A program made the translations under genes and the position numbers. A stretch of 64,000 nt of DNA. It comes from Gammaproteobacteria bacterium (GTDB taxonomy: Bacteria; Pseudomonadota; Gammaproteobacteria; Steroidobacterales; Steroidobacteraceae). The notes below the pieces were generated by a model. It made no database searches and was not told the origin of the DNA. It was given only the letters and a program-made list of their open reading frames with translations. Numbering within the stretch: position 1 is the first letter of the stretch; each line of letters opens with the position of its first letter. The stretch spans positions 26,845 through 90,844 of the forward strand of contig JAJPKM010000003.1 of NCBI GenBank assembly GCA_021323735.1. The letters run 5' to 3'. Shown here one piece after another: positions 61,875-64,000 of this stretch.

Positions 61875-62963
61875 GTGAACGAATTCCTCGCTAGGAAATT
61901 TGGCGCCCTGAAGGCGTTGCTGCTCGGCATACCGCCGACGGAGTGGCTGCTTGCAGGGATCGTCGGCGTGGTCGTGTGGGCGGCACTGTGGATCCTGCGC
62001 GATCTCATCGCCTCGCACTATCGCAAATATTCCAGCGCCAGGAATCCGACGCTGATCCGGTTACTCGCCTACTTGATCGGCAATACCACGCAGATTTTCT
62101 TCCTGGCCGTCGCCCTCGATGTGGTGCAGGAAATCCTCACGCTGCCCGACCGGGTTCAGCACCTCGCGTCAAACACGGTGATGATCCTCATTCTGATTCA
62201 GGTGGGTCTGTGGGCCGGCCGCGCGGTGCGCTTCTATCTGGAGATGAAGGAACTGGAGCGCGGCGCGGACCGGGTTTTCGCCGGCTCGCTGGACATCATC
62301 AGTTTCGTCGCGCGCATATTGATCTGGGCATTGCTCATCCTTCTGGCGCTCGACAATCTCGGCGTCAACATCACCGCCTTGCTGGCAGGCTTAGGGGTGG
62401 GCGGCGTGGCCGTCGCGCTCGCGCTGCAAAATGTGCTCGGTGATCTTTTCGCCTCGCTGTCCATCGCGTTGGACAAGCCCTTCGTGATCGGCGACAACCT
62501 GACCATCGACGCCTTCGTCGGCAAGGTAGAGCACATCGGCATCAAGACCACCCGCCTACGCAGCGAGAGCGGCGAGCAGATCATCCTGTCGAACGCCGAC
62601 ATCTTGAAGAGCCGGGTGCGCAATTTCGGCCGCTTGGCGCAGCAGCGCATCCTCGCCACCATCCGGCTGACCTACGACACCCCGTCGGACAAGCTCAAGG
62701 CGCTGCCCAAACTCCTGGAGAACATCGTTCGCGAGCACGCCCAAGCGCGCTTCGAGCGCTGTCACTTGAAGAGCCTGGGCGAGAGTTCCTTCCAATTCGA
62801 ACTGTCGTACTTCGTGCAGCAGCCGAGCGTGAATCCCATGCTGGATCTGCAGCAAGCCGTGAATTTCCGCATCATCGATGAACTGCGGCGGCTCGGGGTG
62901 GACTTTGCCTATCCGGCGCAACTGGTGCTCATCGACGGGCAACGGCCGGCGCTCGAACGGTAA
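61875..62963 (+). CDS. MscS family small-conductance mechanosensitive channel
   Basis: 362 residues from GTG 61875. Three or more membrane helices (about 25-45, 60-85, 95-115, and 140-160), then the pore helix LAGLGVGGVAVALALQNVLG and DKPFVIGDNLTIDAFVG, a hallmark of MscS. It opens under membrane tension, releasing osmolytes. trmL follows 5 bases after its stop. Confidence 0.92.
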   Translation: MNEFLARKFGALKALLLGIPPTEWLLAGIVGVVVWAALWILRDLIASHYRKYSSARNPTLIRLLAYLIGNTTQIFFLAVALDVVQEILTLPDRVQHLASNTVMILILIQVGLWAGRAVRFYLEMKELERGADRVFAGSLDIISFVARILIWALLILLALDNLGVNITALLAGLGVGGVAVALALQNVLGDLFASLSIALDKPFVIGDNLTIDAFVGKVEHIGIKTTRLRSESGEQIILSNADILKSRVRNFGRLAQQRILATIRLTYDTPSDKLKALPKLLENIVREHAQARFERCHLKSLGESSFQFELSYFVQQPSVNPMLDLQQAVNFRIIDELRRLGVDFAYPAQLVLIDGQRPALER

Positions 62964-62968
62964 GGGCG

Positions 62969-63436
62969 ATGTTTCATGTCGTGCTGTTCGAACCGGAGAT
63001 TCCCCCCAATACCGGCAACACGATTCGGCTGTGCGCCAATACCGGTGCGGTGCTGCACCTGATAAGGCCTCTGGGTTTTCGGCTCGACGATAAAAGCCTC
63101 AGGCGTTCCGGTCTCGACTATCACGATCTCGCGGACGTGAAGGTCCACGAGACTCTCGGGAGCTGCTTGACTCAGCTGCAAGACTCTCGACTGTTCGCGG
63201 TGGAGACTGGAGGCGCGCGCCGCTACAGCGATGTGTCGTACCGGGCCGGAGACGCCTTTCTGTTCGGGCCCGAAACCCGAGGGTTGCCGCTCACCGCACT
63301 GGAACGCGTGGGGCCCGAATGTTCATTGTTCATACCGATGCGCCAGAACTGCCGCAGCATCAACTTGTCCAACGCCGTTGCCCTGGTGGTCTTCGAGGCC
63401 TGGCGCCAGATCGGGTTTGCCCAACAGCCTGTCTGA
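62969..63436 (+). CDS. trmL: tRNA (cytidine/uridine-34 2'-O)-methyltransferase TrmL
   Basis: 155 residues, normal. SPOUT knot protein: FEPEIPPNTGNTIRLCANTG at the start, LFGPETRGLP, and the SAM-binding end RSINLSNAVALVVFEAWRQ. It methylates the wobble ribose of tRNA-Leu. It is 5 bases after mscS with GGTAAGGG as ribosome site, so probably co-transcribed. Confidence 0.95.
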   Translation: MFHVVLFEPEIPPNTGNTIRLCANTGAVLHLIRPLGFRLDDKSLRRSGLDYHDLADVKVHETLGSCLTQLQDSRLFAVETGGARRYSDVSYRAGDAFLFGPETRGLPLTALERVGPECSLFIPMRQNCRSINLSNAVALVVFEAWRQIGFAQQPV

Positions 63437-63498
63437 GTATTCCCAACAAACTCCTAGCAGCACGTCGAACGCGCAGCATCGACTGGCAGTGCGCAACG

Positions 63499-63520
63499 GG
63501 CAAAAGTCGCGCCTTTTGCC
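63499..63520. terminator. hairpin between convergent genes, possible terminator
   Basis: GGCAAAAG-TCGCGC-CTTTTGCC is an 8-bp stem with a 6-base loop. It lies between trmL and the convergent TPR gene, and the stem itself has A and T runs on both strands, so it may act in both directions. Confidence 0.35.
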
Positions 63521-63572
63521 GGCGACAGCGGAGCTGATGTCCGACAAAATCGACCGGCAACTCAGAGGTGCG

Positions 63573-64000
63573 TCAGGTGACGCCTGCGTACAGCTCCCAG
63601 AGCCTCAGAACGCGCGGGCTGATGTTCGGCACCGACTTGAGTCCTGCTAGGGCCTTCTTCGCCTCCGCAGGGTTCTTGAGCTGCACCTGAGCCCGGGCGA
63701 GATACACGAAGGCCTCGTCCTGCTGTTTGATCTGTCCCTTACCCAAACCGCGGGTAATGGCGCTTGCCGCCCCCTGATAATCGCCGGCGCCGTAGTACAC
63801 CTCGCCCAGCTTCATATCGAGCTGACCTGCCGGATTCTTGCTCGCTTCCGCATCCAGCGCCGGCAATCCCTTCTTGTCCGCGTCCGCGCGCGCCTTCATG
63901 GCGTTCAACAAGCGCGTGGTGCGCTCCTTGTGATCATCCTTCAAGATCCCGGAACTCTGCAGCTTCTCCAGCACCAACTGCGCCTCGCCGGGCAACGCCG
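63573..64000 (-). CDS. TPR-like repeat protein (partial, N-terminus outside window)
   Basis: The last 142 or so residues; the frame continues past the right edge. It has at least two TPR-like helical repeats (LDMKLGEVYYGAGDYQGAAS and DEAFVYLARAQVQLKNPAEA) and ends LRLWELYAGVT. Such proteins mediate complex assembly. Export or partner cannot be decided without the missing N-terminus. Confidence 0.75.
   Translation of the reverse strand, partial: ALPGEAQLVLEKLQSSGILKDDHKERTTRLLNAMKARADADKKGLPALDAEASKNPAGQLDMKLGEVYYGAGDYQGAASAITRGLGKGQIKQQDEAFVYLARAQVQLKNPAEAKKALAGLKSVPNISPRVLRLWELYAGVT

Overview
The window is about 64 kb of GC-rich bacterial chromosome around the replication origin. Gene order (atp operon, parB-parA-rsmG, mnmG, mnmE-yidC-yidD-rnpA-rpmH, dnaA-dnaN-recF-gyrB) and the glnA-ntrB-ntrC block point to a gammaproteobacterium. 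A deep-branching lineage such as Nevskiales or Steroidobacteraceae would fit the alkane hydroxylase and the many serine peptidases, but that placement is inference. I see no rRNA, tRNA, insertion sequence or CRISPR array.

Layout. 1-7464: start of glmU, then the full F-type ATP synthase operon atpIBEFHAGDC on the minus strand with a strong promoter at its head and an array of four hairpins between atpG and atpD. 7491-10763: parB, parA, rsmG, a lipoprotein and a small protein, apparently one minus-strand operon. 10792-22063: S9 peptidase, dihaem cytochrome c, glutathione peroxidase, mnmG, an acetyltransferase, fumarase, and a peptidase plus ABC exporter operon. 22159-25964: mnmE, yidC, yidD, rnpA, rpmH. 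26136-35444: dnaA, a probable oriC with DnaA boxes, dnaN, recF, a palindromic parS site, a two-gene nucleotidyltransferase module, and gyrB interrupted by a 571-residue intein. 35480-53810 is accessory: a lipoprotein hydrolase, alkB, a GntR regulator, a peptidase, a remnant of an M20 peptidase, an in-frame fusion of an MFS transporter to a TonB-dependent receptor, two SDR enzymes, an orphan PilT-like ATPase, a thioesterase, a formamidase-like protein, a soluble chemoreceptor and an acyltransferase. 53889-64000: glyS-glyQ, glnA with a sigma-54 promoter and NtrC site, ntrB-ntrC, a small-conductance mechanosensitive channel, trmL and a truncated TPR gene.

How the genes work together. The core is replication initiation (DnaA, clamp, RecF, gyrase), origin segregation (ParA/ParB with parS sites near recF), tRNA modification and membrane insertion, and energy production. 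The glnA-ntrBC block is a self-contained nitrogen control circuit. The most unusual parts are the gyrB intein, which sits directly before the metal-binding Asp pair and carries a helix-turn-helix domain as well as a LAGLIDADG endonuclease; the MFS-TonB receptor fusion, whose junction looks like an internal signal peptide and which follows a decayed M20 peptidase in what was probably a peptide-uptake locus; and the nucleotidyltransferase pair lodged between recF and gyrB.
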